A stretch of 64,000 nt of DNA from Ciceribacter sichuanensis (lineage in GTDB: Bacteria; Pseudomonadota; Alphaproteobacteria; Rhizobiales; Rhizobiaceae), in contig NZ_JAMXLX010000004.1 of NCBI RefSeq assembly GCF_024055605.1, positions 310,001 to 374,000 on the forward strand. Reading direction: 5' to 3'. Positions 10,532 to 18,307 of the stretch are shown piece by piece. The position numbers were made by a program, and so were the translations under genes. The notes beneath the pieces are model-generated. The model did no database searches and was not told the DNA's origin. It worked only from the letters and a program-made list of their open reading frames with translations. Position 1 is the first letter of the stretch; every line of letters starts with the position of its first letter.

Positions 10532-12121
10532 ATGAGCCTCGTCAAGAAATTCATGACCGTTGGCGGCGCCACGCTTGGCAGCCGCGTCTTCGGCTTCGCC
10601 CGCGAAACGCTGATGGCCGCCGCCCTCGGCACCGGGCCGATGGCGGATGTGTTCTACGCCGCCTTCCGGTTTCCGAACCTCTTCCGTCGGCTCTTTGCGG
10701 AAGGCGCCTTCAACGCCGCCTTTGTGCCGCTCTTCGCCAAAGAGATCGAGGCCAACGGCGTGGACGGTGCAAAACGGTTCTCCGAAGAGGTGTTCGGCGT
10801 CCTTTTCTCCGTGTTGATGCTGATTACCATCGTCATGGAACTTGCCATGCCGCTTCTGGTGTCGTGGATCATCGCGCCGGGCTTTGTCGGCGATGACGCC
10901 AAGTTCTCGCTCACAGTACGCCTTGCCGCGGTGATGTTCCCCTACCTCATGTGCATGTCGCTGACGGCAATGCTGAGCGGCATGTTGAACTCGTTGCACC
11001 ATTTCTTCGCGGCCGCGATTGCGCCGGTCTTCCTCAACGTGATGATGATCGGCGCGCTGTTCTGGGCTCTCTATACCGGCTCCGATCCGGAGGTGACGGC
11101 CTGGTATCTTTCGTGGTCGGTGCTCGGCGCGGGTGTTCTCCAGCTTGCCGTCGTCTATGCCGGTGTTCGCCATGCCGGCATGAGCATTGCCTTCAAGTTC
11201 CCGCGCCTCACGCCCAATGTGAAGCGCCTGCTGGTTCTGGCCGTTCCCGCCGCCGTCACCGGTGGCATTACCCAGATCAACCAGATGATCGGGCAGGCGA
11301 TCGCATCGGGCAAGGAAGGTGCCATCGCGGCGCTGCAATATGCCGACCGTATCTACCAACTGCCGCTCGGCGTGGTTGGCGTTGCCGTCGGCGTCGTTCT
11401 TCTTCCAGAACTCGCGCGGGCGCTGAAGGCCGGCTTCATGAAGGAAGCCGCCAATACTCAGAACCGCTCCATCGAATTTGTGCTGTTCCTGACGCTGCCG
11501 GCCGCCGCCGCACTCTGGGTTCTCTCCGACGAGATCATCCGCGTGCTTTATGAACGCGGCGCCTTCTCCGAGCAGAACACCTCCGTCGTCGCCGGCATCC
11601 TTGCGATCTATGGTCTCGGTCTGCCCGGATTCGTCCTGATCAAGGCCCTGCAGCCCGGCTTTTATGCGCGCGAGGATACCCGCACGCCGATGCGGTTCAC
11701 CGGCATTTCCGTGGTCATCAATACGGCTCTCGCGGTCAGCCTTTTCCCGCTGATCGCGGAACGCGGCATTGCTGTTGCCGAAGCCGCTGCCGGCTGGACG
11801 AACACGCTGCTACTGGGCGCAACCCTTTACCGGCGCGGCCATCTCGAATGGGAATGGCCGCTTGTCGGACGCGCGCTGAGGCTCGTGGCGGCCGCTGCCG
11901 TCATGGCGGTCGTGCTGGTCTATCTTTCGGACCAGTGGTCCGCGTGGCTTACGCCGCAGTCGTCGCTTCTGACGCAGGTCACCGCTCTCGGCGGCCTGAT
12001 TGCCGTTGCCATGGCGGTCTATTTCGGTGTCGCCTTCGCCATCGGCGGAGCAAATCTCGGCATGCTGCGCCGTAACCTCAAGCGGAAGCCGAGCGCGGCC
12101 ACGTCACCTCCAGAGGCCTGA
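10532..12121 (+). CDS. murJ: Lipid II flippase MurJ
   Basis: A 529-residue polytopic inner-membrane protein of the MVF/MOP superfamily that flips lipid-linked peptidoglycan precursors to the periplasmic face. The N-terminus (SLVKKFMTVGGATLGSRVFGFARE) and the FRFPNLFRRLFAEGAFNAAFVPLF block are diagnostic of MurJ (formerly MviN), and about 13-14 hydrophobic helices can be counted. The ATG at 10532 follows the glnD stop by one base, so the genes are probably co-transcribed, as in other rhizobia. An upstream in-frame start would overlap glnD. The gene ends one base before a convergent periplasmic peptidase gene. Confidence 0.94.
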   Translation: MSLVKKFMTVGGATLGSRVFGFARETLMAAALGTGPMADVFYAAFRFPNLFRRLFAEGAFNAAFVPLFAKEIEANGVDGAKRFSEEVFGVLFSVLMLITIVMELAMPLLVSWIIAPGFVGDDAKFSLTVRLAAVMFPYLMCMSLTAMLSGMLNSLHHFFAAAIAPVFLNVMMIGALFWALYTGSDPEVTAWYLSWSVLGAGVLQLAVVYAGVRHAGMSIAFKFPRLTPNVKRLLVLAVPAAVTGGITQINQMIGQAIASGKEGAIAALQYADRIYQLPLGVVGVAVGVVLLPELARALKAGFMKEAANTQNRSIEFVLFLTLPAAAALWVLSDEIIRVLYERGAFSEQNTSVVAGILAIYGLGLPGFVLIKALQPGFYAREDTRTPMRFTGISVVINTALAVSLFPLIAERGIAVAEAAAGWTNTLLLGATLYRRGHLEWEWPLVGRALRLVAAAAVMAVVLVYLSDQWSAWLTPQSSLLTQVTALGGLIAVAMAVYFGVAFAIGGANLGMLRRNLKRKPSAATSPPEA

Positions 12122-12122
12122 G

Positions 12123-12590
12123 TCACGACTTCGTGCGGGGCTTGAGGTTGGCGAGACTGCCCTTGCCGCAGTGAGCCCAGCGGCGCTTGGGCCCTATGTC
12201 GACATGCACAAGGCCGTTGCAGTATCGGCCGATGCCGCCGATACCGGGAGCGCTGGCCGCAGCCGCGAGAATTCGCCTTTCCGAAACGCCGGGTATCCGG
12301 AAATCCGCCGCATAGCAGCGCGTGTGCTGCGACCGGCCGGAATGGGGCCGGTGCCCCGAGGTAATCACCAGTCGCCGCCCGGTCTGTCTGGCGATGTGTG
12401 CGAGAATGATCCTGAGACCTATCGGAAAGCAACTGGCCCGTACGCCGATCCGCTGCAGCGTGTAGGCGGCCGTATAGTCGTGTTGTTTCAGTGTGGCGGT
12501 ACGGTTTTTCCGGGTTTCCCCGGCGTTGACCTCGACTTGCGTAGTGAGCGTCATAAGGCAGGCAAGCATGACGCGAATGGCTGTGCGCAT
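12123..12590 (-). CDS. Secreted M15A-type zinc peptidase (peptidoglycan peptidase-like)
   Basis: A 155-residue protein with a likely signal peptide in the first 23 residues (hydrophobic core ending near VNAG). The mature part looks like the small M15 family (D-Ala-D-Ala carboxypeptidase-like): SGHRPHSGRSQHTRCYAADF supplies His89 and Asp96 in an H-x6-D pattern, and LVHVDIG supplies His129, which together match the zinc ligands of the fold. Cysteines at 54, 92, 124 and 141 could form disulfides in the periplasm. A role in peptidoglycan trimming is inferred. The gene is convergent with murJ and separated from it by a single base; no terminator is seen between them. Confidence 0.7.
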   Translation of the reverse strand: MRTAIRVMLACLMTLTTQVEVNAGETRKNRTATLKQHDYTAAYTLQRIGVRASCFPIGLRIILAHIARQTGRRLVITSGHRPHSGRSQHTRCYAADFRIPGVSERRILAAAASAPGIGGIGRYCNGLVHVDIGPKRRWAHCGKGSLANLKPRTKS

Positions 12591-12807
12591 GGCATCCCCC
12601 TGAAAAATGGCGTCCGTGAACGGAAGCCGATTTCGGAGGCGGCAATTTCATTTCAGATTAAGGAGAAAATGTGGAATACAATGCCATTAATTAGGATTAA
12701 CTATTTCTTGTATCAAGATAAGTCAGTCTCTTACCGAGACAGGCTATGTAGAGTTGTCGGAGAGCCGTTGATGATGCATGGTTCGCCGTCCCGTTCCGGA
12801 GTTTCCC

Positions 12808-13203
12808 ATGGCTGGCCAGTCTGTCTTTCTCGTTACCATCGTCGTTGACGATTATGATCGCGCCAAGGCGTTCTATTGCGGCTGTCTGGGCTTCGAATGC
12901 CTTGAGGACAAGGATCTGCCTGACGCCAAGCGGTGGCTTGTGGTGAAGCCGGGGAGCGGTGAGGGTGCGGCCCTGTTGCTGGCGCAGGCGGATGGTGAGG
13001 CCGAGCTTGCCGCGATAGGCAACCAGACGGGCGGCCGTGTCGGCTTCTTCCTGAAGACGGACGATTTTGCCCGCGATCACGCAGCCTTTGTCGCCGCCGG
13101 AGTGACCTTTCTCGAAGCGCCGCGATACGAGCCCTACGGCACGGTTGCCGTTTTCCGCGACCTTTACGGAAACCGCTGGGATCTCCTGGAACCCGCAGGC
13201 TGA
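12808..13203 (+). CDS. VOC (glyoxalase/bleomycin-resistance fold) protein
   Basis: A 131-residue protein with two beta-alpha-beta-beta-beta modules of the vicinal-oxygen-chelate fold. It opens with VFLVTIVVDDYDRAKAFYCGCLGF and ends with a GTVAVFRDLYGNRWDLLEP segment, the usual C-terminal metal-ligand region with a glutamate. The substrate cannot be deduced; such small proteins include dioxygenases, isomerases and resistance proteins. The ATG at 12808 is preferred because GGAG lies seven bases upstream; an in-frame ATG at 12778 would add ten residues outside the fold. It lies just before trpS on the same strand. Confidence 0.75.
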   Translation: MAGQSVFLVTIVVDDYDRAKAFYCGCLGFECLEDKDLPDAKRWLVVKPGSGEGAALLLAQADGEAELAAIGNQTGGRVGFFLKTDDFARDHAAFVAAGVTFLEAPRYEPYGTVAVFRDLYGNRWDLLEPAG

Positions 13204-13305
13204 CTGCGGCGAACGAACCCCTTGATTGCTGGCTGTCGGCGGTGCATAAGCCCAACGTATTTCGATCGACAGATCGGGCCCTCCACCAGCCTGTTGAGGA
13301 CAATC

Positions 13306-14370
13306 ATGGGTGAGTTCAAGCCGCTGGTTTTCTCCGGCGTTCAGCCGACCGGCAATCTTCATCTCGGTAACTATCTCGGCGCCATCAGGAAGTTCGTGGC
13401 CCTGCAGGAAAACAACGACTGCATCTATTGCGTCGTCGACCTGCATGCGTTGACCGCGCAACTCGTTCACGAAGACATGGCCAGCCAGATCCGTTCGATC
13501 ACGGCAGCCTTCCTGGCAAGTGGCATCGACCCGAAGAGCCATATCGTCTTCAACCAGTCGGCTGTGCCGCAGCATGCGGAACTCGCTTGGATCTTCAATT
13601 GCGTCGCCCGTATCGGCTGGATGAACCGCATGACGCAGTTCAAGGACAAGGCCGGCAAGGACCGCGAGCAGGCCTCGCTCGGCCTTTACGCCTATCCGAG
13701 CCTGATGGCGGCGGACATTCTGGTTTACCGAGCCACCCACGTCCCGGTGGGCGAGGACCAGAAGCAGCACCTTGAGCTGACCCGCGATATCGCCATGAAG
13801 TTCAATCTCGACTTCATGGAGCATATTCGCCGCGCCGGCCAGGGCATCGATATCACCGTCGGTGACGAGCCCGTGCATGCCTATTTCCCGATGGTGGAAC
13901 CGTTGATCGATGGCCCGGCGCCGCGCGTCATGAGCCTGAAGGACGGTACCAAGAAGATGTCGAAGTCGGATCCGTCCGACCTCTCCCGCGTCAACCTGAT
14001 GGACGATGCCGAGACGATCTCGAAGAAGATCCGCAAGGCGAAGACCGATCCAGACGCGCTTCCGAGCGAGACCGAAGGCCTGAAGGGACGCCCCGAGGCC
14101 GACAACCTCGTCGGCATCTTTGCGGCACTGGCCGACAAGTCCAAGGAAGACGTGCTGAAGGACTTCGGTGGCCAGCAGTTCTCGGTCTTCAAGCCGGCGC
14201 TCGTGGAGCTTGCGGTCGAAGTGCTTTCGCCGATCAGCGCCGAGATGCGCAAGCTGATGGCCGATCCCGCCCACATCGACAGCATCCTGCGCGATGGCGG
14301 TGAAAGGGCACGAGCACGGGCCGAGAAAACCATGAACGAAGTCCGCGACATTATCGGCTTCGTGAAGTAA
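13306..14370 (+). CDS. trpS: Tryptophanyl-tRNA synthetase
   Basis: A 354-residue class I aminoacyl-tRNA synthetase that charges tRNA-Trp. The HIGH-like signature is TGNLHLGN (residues 15-22) and the KMSKS signature is [10 protein letters not shown] near residue 217. The length is that of other alphaproteobacterial TrpS proteins. The frame is open upstream, but the ATG at 13306 ([11 protein letters not shown]) is preceded by TGAGGA and begins the conserved fold. It follows the VOC gene by about 100 bases and precedes a universal stress protein gene. Confidence 0.96.
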   Translation: MGEFKPLVFSGVQPTGNLHLGNYLGAIRKFVALQENNDCIYCVVDLHALTAQLVHEDMASQIRSITAAFLASGIDPKSHIVFNQSAVPQHAELAWIFNCVARIGWMNRMTQFKDKAGKDREQASLGLYAYPSLMAADILVYRATHVPVGEDQKQHLELTRDIAMKFNLDFMEHIRRAGQGIDITVGDEPVHAYFPMVEPLIDGPAPRVMSLKDGTKKMSKSDPSDLSRVNLMDDAETISKKIRKAKTDPDALPSETEGLKGRPEADNLVGIFAALADKSKEDVLKDFGGQQFSVFKPALVELAVEVLSPISAEMRKLMADPAHIDSILRDGGERARARAEKTMNEVRDIIGFVK

Positions 14371-14454
14371 AGTCCCGACGAGTCACGCGGCCGTTCGACC
14401 GGAGCCGGCCGCGGACAGGGTGAAAGATAAACTGATCCGGCGGCGGGGTCCTGT

Positions 14455-14946
14455 ATGGTTTCAACACGGCTTTCACGCCTTGAGGGTCACCGCCGCAAGT
14501 TCATGGCGGTGATCGACAATACGCCGGAATGCTCGCGCGCCGTGCACTATGCCGGACGCCGTGCGAAGAATTCCAATGGCGGCCTGGTGCTGATCTACGT
14601 CATTCCGGAAGGCGACTTCCAGCAATGGCTCGGCGTCGAGGAAATTATGCGGGCCGAGGCGCGTGAAGAGGCCGAGGCCATCATGGCGAAGGCGGCGCAG
14701 ACCGTGCGCGAGACGATCGGCATCGAGCCCGAGATCGTCATTCGCGAAGGCAGTTCCGCAGCGCAGATCAATTCGCTCATCGAGGAGGATCGGGATATCG
14801 CCATTCTCGTTCTCGCGGCCGGTTCGACCAAGGAAGGCCCTGGTCCGCTCGTCTCGATGATCGCAGGACGCGGCGCTGCGTTTCCCATTCCGGTGACGGT
14901 GTTGCCGGATTCACTGACCGACGAGGAAATCGACGCGCTTTGCTAA
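14455..14946 (+). CDS. Universal stress protein (UspA family)
   Basis: A 163-residue single-domain Usp protein. The fold starts at about residue 15 with FMAVIDNTPECSRAVHYAGRRA, the characteristic beta1-alpha1 with the conserved Asp; the C-terminal half has ILVLAAGSTKEGPGPLVSMIAGR followed by IPVTVLP, which matches the nucleotide-binding loop region of the family, although the classical G-x2-G-x9-G(S/T) motif is imperfect. Function is probably stress adaptation; no specific ligand can be given. It is located between trpS and the Fe-S scaffold gene. Just after its stop there is a piece of a dispersed repeat (14950-14970). Confidence 0.82.
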   Translation: MVSTRLSRLEGHRRKFMAVIDNTPECSRAVHYAGRRAKNSNGGLVLIYVIPEGDFQQWLGVEEIMRAEAREEAEAIMAKAAQTVRETIGIEPEIVIREGSSAAQINSLIEEDRDIAILVLAAGSTKEGPGPLVSMIAGRGAAFPIPVTVLPDSLTDEEIDALC

Positions 14947-14949
14947 GAA

Positions 14950-14970
14950 CATAATTCGACTGGAGTGAAA
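14950..14970. repeat. Truncated copy of a dispersed intergenic repeat
   Basis: Twenty-one bases beginning CATAATTCGACTGGAG match the stretch at 63122-63142 with only two differences, both C/T. The right palindrome arm found in the fuller copy at 63.1 kb is missing here. The same intergenic region continues with an ACGCGCTCC segment resembling the tail of that copy. Confidence 0.5.
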
Positions 14971-15102
14971 ATATACCTAAACGCGCTCCAGCAAAGATGG
15001 CAATCGTCAAATCTCACTTGAAGCGGCCTCCCATCGGGCCTATCTTCTTTTGAAGAATTCTAATTTTGTTGGCGACGAATGAGAGGTCGCCCGGAGGTTC
15101 AG

Positions 15103-15666
15103 ATGTTCATCCAGACGGAATCCACGCCGAACCCGGCGACCTTGAAGTTCCTGCCGGGCAAGGTGGTGATGGAAAGCGGCACCGCCGAGTTTCGCGATGC
15201 CGCAAGTGCCGCGGTGTCCCCGCTCGCCAGCCGGCTCTTCGATATCCCCGGCGTAACAGGCGTTTTCTTCGGCTACGATTTTGTGACCGTCACCAAGGAC
15301 GGTCCGGAATGGCAGCACCTGAAGCCGGCCATTCTCGGCACGATCATGGAACACTTCATGAGCGGCGCGAAGGTCATGGGATCCGGTGCGACCTCCGAGG
15401 AAGCCGATACGGATGGAGAGTTCTTCGATGCCGGGGACGAGAACATCGTCGCGACTATCAAGGAACTTCTCGAAACGCGCGTCCGCCCCGCCGTTGCCCA
15501 GGATGGCGGAGACATCACCTTCCGCGGTTTCAAGGATGGTAAGGTCTATCTCAACATGAAGGGCGCCTGCTCCGGCTGCCCGTCCTCGACCGCCACGCTG
15601 AAGCATGGCGTGCAGAACCTGCTCAGGCACTTCGTGCCGGAAGTGCAGGAAGTCGAGGCGGTCTGA
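15103..15666 (+). CDS. NfuA/NifU-type Fe-S cluster carrier
   Basis: A 187-residue protein with an N-terminal Nfu domain (MFIQTESTPNPATLKFLPG, residues 1-90) and a C-terminal NifU-like domain (about 115-187) containing VAQDGGDI and the cluster-binding C-x2-C motif at Cys156 and Cys159 (KGACSGCPSS). Such proteins receive a 4Fe-4S cluster from the main assembly scaffold and deliver it to target enzymes; MiaB, encoded 3 kb downstream, is one likely kind of client. The start is the ATG at 15103, six bases after GGAGG. It is followed closely by tsaB. Confidence 0.9.
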   Translation: MFIQTESTPNPATLKFLPGKVVMESGTAEFRDAASAAVSPLASRLFDIPGVTGVFFGYDFVTVTKDGPEWQHLKPAILGTIMEHFMSGAKVMGSGATSEEADTDGEFFDAGDENIVATIKELLETRVRPAVAQDGGDITFRGFKDGKVYLNMKGACSGCPSSTATLKHGVQNLLRHFVPEVQEVEAV

Positions 15667-15688
15667 TACGGACCGGCAGGGGGAGGGG

Positions 15689-16339
15689 ATGATCGTTCTG
15701 GCGATCGATACGGCGGGCGTGGATTGCTCCGCCGCGATCTATGACAGCAGCAAGGACAAGCTCCTGGGCGCAGCGACCGAAACCCTCGGTCGTGGTCACG
15801 CGGAGCATTTGATGCGCATGATTGATGAGGCGCTCGGACAGGCTTCGCTCTCTCTCGATGATGTCGAGCGTATCGCGGTCACGATCGGCCCGGGTTCGTT
15901 CACCGGTATCCGTGTGGGTGTCGCGACCGCGCGCGGTCTTGCGCTGGCGCTTGGTGTCGAGGCTGTCGGCGTTTCGACGCTTTCGGTATTGGCGAATGCG
16001 GTGGAAGTGACTGACATGCCTGTGCTCGCCGCCATGGATGCCAAGCGCGAGGAAATCTATCTTCAGCCGTTTTCGGCCACGGGCACCCCGCTCGGCGAAC
16101 CGCGCATCGAAAACCTCTCCGGCTTTGCTGCCCTCGTTCAGGACGAAGCCTATCGCGTCGTGGGTTCGGCGGAAGTCCTGCTTGCCGATCCTCAGGCCGT
16201 CACGCCACCGGATCACTTTCCTATCGGGATCGTGGCTCGCCTCGGTGCGGAGGTCGAAACGACAAGCCCGCCGAAACCGCTCTATCTGCGTGGCCCCGAT
16301 GCCAAGCCGCAGGCAGGGTTTGCGGTTGCCAGAGCATGA
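15689..16339 (+). CDS. tsaB: tRNA threonylcarbamoyladenosine biosynthesis protein TsaB
   Basis: A 216-residue ASKHA-fold protein that partners with TsaD and TsaE to make t6A at position 37 of ANN-decoding tRNAs. The start MIVLAIDTAGVDCSAAIYD and the block IAVTIGPGSFTGIRVGVATARGLA are diagnostic. The ATG at 15689 follows a strong GGAGG by two to three bases (part of a GGGGGAGGGG run), so an upstream start inside the Fe-S gene is unlikely. It is followed after 19 bases by rimI, the common alphaproteobacterial order. Confidence 0.93.
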   Translation: MIVLAIDTAGVDCSAAIYDSSKDKLLGAATETLGRGHAEHLMRMIDEALGQASLSLDDVERIAVTIGPGSFTGIRVGVATARGLALALGVEAVGVSTLSVLANAVEVTDMPVLAAMDAKREEIYLQPFSATGTPLGEPRIENLSGFAALVQDEAYRVVGSAEVLLADPQAVTPPDHFPIGIVARLGAEVETTSPPKPLYLRGPDAKPQAGFAVARA

Positions 16340-16358
16340 AATACCAAGGCATCAGATA

Positions 16359-16856
16359 ATGCGCGATACCTACTTTTCCCGTCAGCCCGAATTCGAAATC
16401 GTCCCGATGACTGCGGAGCATTGCGCAGAGGTGGCCGCGCTCCATACCCTGCGCTTTGCGCGGCCGTGGAACGACGGCGAGTTCCTGAGCCTGCTTCTGC
16501 AGCCGAACTCCTTCGGCTTCGTCATGCGGCAGACCAATACGCTGATCTTCAAGGCGCCGCTTGCCGGCTTCGTGCTGGCTCGCGAGGTCGCCGGCGAGGC
16601 AGAAATCCTGACGATTGCCGTGAGTGAAAAATGCGCCCGCTTCGGTCTCGGATGGAGGCTGATGCAGGCCGCGATGCGCGAGGCGAGAAGCCGGGGCGGG
16701 GAAACCATGTTCCTGGAAGTCGATGACGGCAATGTGCCGGCCCTTGGCCTTTATCGGAAGCTCGGCTTCGAGAAGGCGGGAGAACGCCCGGCATATTATG
16801 CGGATGAAAAGGGGCGGCGGTCGTCGGCGCTTGTCATGCGGCGTGATCTTCGCTAG
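16359..16856 (+). CDS. rimI: Ribosomal-protein-alanine N-acetyltransferase (RimI)
   Basis: A 165-residue GNAT acetyltransferase. The acetyl-CoA binding region is recognisable as ILTIAVSEKCARFGLGWRLMQAAM (the R/Q-x-x-G-x-G/A loop is slightly altered: RFGLGW), followed by ETMFLEVDDGNVPALGLYRKLGFEKAGERPAYY, the typical RimI C-terminal block. RimI acetylates the N-terminal alanine of ribosomal protein S18; in this phylum the specificity is by homology. The start ATG at 16359 is nine bases after AAGG, and the gene forms an operon with tsaB. Confidence 0.86.
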   Translation: MRDTYFSRQPEFEIVPMTAEHCAEVAALHTLRFARPWNDGEFLSLLLQPNSFGFVMRQTNTLIFKAPLAGFVLAREVAGEAEILTIAVSEKCARFGLGWRLMQAAMREARSRGGETMFLEVDDGNVPALGLYRKLGFEKAGERPAYYADEKGRRSSALVMRRDLR

Positions 16857-17002
16857 TTCGGTTTCACTGTCCGAAGCGCGCCGCGCAAATCTGCGCATCG
16901 CTTTTGTGACGATGACACCGTAAGAACAAGAATCTGAAGCGCAGGAGCTGATCCGAAAAGATCGCGACGCGCGTCAGCCTTATCTGAAGAGATGCCGGGG
17001 CC

Positions 17003-17431
17003 ATGACCGATACTCCGAAATCGTTGGAAGCGTTGTGCGCCGAGCGGGGCATGCGCATGACCGAGCAGCGCCGCGTCATTGCGCGCATTCTGGAAGAATC
17101 GGAAGATCATCCCGATGTCGAGGAACTCTATCGGCGCTCGGTAAAGATCGACAGCCGCATTTCCATCTCGACGGTTTACCGCACGGTGAAGCTCTTCGAA
17201 GATGCCGGCATCATCGAGCGTCACGATTTTCGCGACGGCCGCTCGCGCTATGAAACGGTTCCCGAGGAGCATCACGATCACCTGATCGACCTGAAGAATG
17301 GTGATGTCATCGAGTTTCATTCGCCCGAAATCGAGGCCCTGCAGGAACGTATCGCCCGCGAACACGGCTTCAAGCTCGTCGGCCATCGTCTGGAACTCTA
17401 TGGTGTTCCGATCGGCAAGGATGAAGGCTGA
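17003..17431 (+). CDS. mur: Fur-family metal regulator (Mur-type)
   Basis: A 142-residue Fur-fold repressor. The DNA-binding winged helix is residues about 10-85 (RMTEQRRVIARIL, then SISTVYRTVKLFEDAGI), followed by the metal-binding dimerisation domain with HHDHLID at 90-96. It has a single cysteine (Cys12) and none of the C-terminal C-x2-C motifs that bind structural zinc in many Fur proteins. In Rhizobiaceae the homologue at this locus is Mur, a manganese-responsive repressor of Mn uptake genes, while iron control is done by RirA and Irr. The Mn role is therefore by family and synteny. The ornithine-lipid acyltransferase gene follows 29 bases later. Confidence 0.85.
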   Translation: MTDTPKSLEALCAERGMRMTEQRRVIARILEESEDHPDVEELYRRSVKIDSRISISTVYRTVKLFEDAGIIERHDFRDGRSRYETVPEEHHDHLIDLKNGDVIEFHSPEIEALQERIAREHGFKLVGHRLELYGVPIGKDEG

Positions 17432-17460
17432 ACGATGACCTCTCTTCCGGAGGCTGCGGC

Positions 17461-18264
17461 TTGATCAACTGGCTGCGCATTGTCGTCAACATGACCATTC
17501 TGGCGATCGTGACGATCCTCCTTGCGCCCGTTCAGGTTCTCGCCCTCGTCTTCGACTGGAGGCTTCGCCGACGCCTGCCGAGGCTCTGGCATCGTGTCGC
17601 CTGTCGCATGCTTGGCATCCGCATCCATGTGCATGGCGGTCTTGACCATCGTCGGCCGCTGATGCTGGCGGCCAATCACGCGTCGTGGAAGGACATTCTG
17701 GTTCTGGGCGCGCTGGCCGATGTCGTCTTCATCGCCAAGACCGAGGTCGCATCATGGCCGGTCTTCGGAACCCTCGCGAAACTGCAGAAGAGCATCTTCG
17801 TGGTGCGCGAGGAGCGACGACGCACCGGCGACCAGGTCAACGAAATCGCCTCCCGCATGGCCGATGGCGAGATCGTCGTGCTTTTTCCGGAAGGCACGAC
17901 ATCCGACGGTAACCGGGTGCTCGAGGTCAAGACCTCGCTGTTTGGCGCCGCTGCGGCGGCATTGCCGCTGGCGCCCGAAGGGGTCGTGCACGTGCAGCCC
18001 GTGGCGATCGCCTATACGCGCGTCCATGGCCTGCCGATGGGACGCTATCATCGCCCGATTGCCGGCTGGCCGGGTGATATAACGCTCCTGCCGCATCTTA
18101 TGGGTATATTGAAAGCGGGTGCTCTTGATGTGGATGTGAGCTTCGGCGAGACCTATGATTACGCTGAGGGCAGCAACCGCAAGCATCTAGCGGCCTTCGT
18201 CGAAAGCCGCATGCGCAGGATGCTGCTCGGCCACCTGCGCGGACGTCCTCCTAAGGACCTGTGA
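17461..18264 (+). CDS. olsA: Lyso-ornithine lipid O-acyltransferase (PlsC family)
   Basis: A 267-residue 1-acylglycerol-3-phosphate O-acyltransferase-type protein. It has an N-terminal membrane segment (about residues 7-30), the catalytic H-x4-D motif NHASWKD, an FPEGT substrate-binding motif and a conserved C-terminal region. In Sinorhizobium meliloti the protein at this position, next to mur and miaB, is OlsA, which O-acylates lyso-ornithine lipid made by OlsB. The start appears to be TTG at 17461, eight bases after GGAGG; a nine-codon ORF (17435-17464) overlaps it. A general lysophosphatidate acyltransferase role cannot be excluded, but synteny with olsB in the window favours OlsA. Confidence 0.83.
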   Translation: MINWLRIVVNMTILAIVTILLAPVQVLALVFDWRLRRRLPRLWHRVACRMLGIRIHVHGGLDHRRPLMLAANHASWKDILVLGALADVVFIAKTEVASWPVFGTLAKLQKSIFVVREERRRTGDQVNEIASRMADGEIVVLFPEGTTSDGNRVLEVKTSLFGAAAAALPLAPEGVVHVQPVAIAYTRVHGLPMGRYHRPIAGWPGDITLLPHLMGILKAGALDVDVSFGETYDYAEGSNRKHLAAFVESRMRRMLLGHLRGRPPKDL

Positions 18265-18307
18265 TTTTTCGGTTTAATCGGCGCTCAAAAACCACTAAAT
18301 AGCCCGC

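Noticed and set aside
7615-10632. Open reverse-strand frame of about 1000 codons opposite glnD
   Set aside because: It mirrors glnD codon structure in high-G+C DNA, has no family match, and the forward protein has complete GlnD motifs.
14371-14454. GC-rich dyad after trpS as a terminator
   Set aside because: GCGGCCG/CGGCCGC arms exist but the loop is large and no T run follows.
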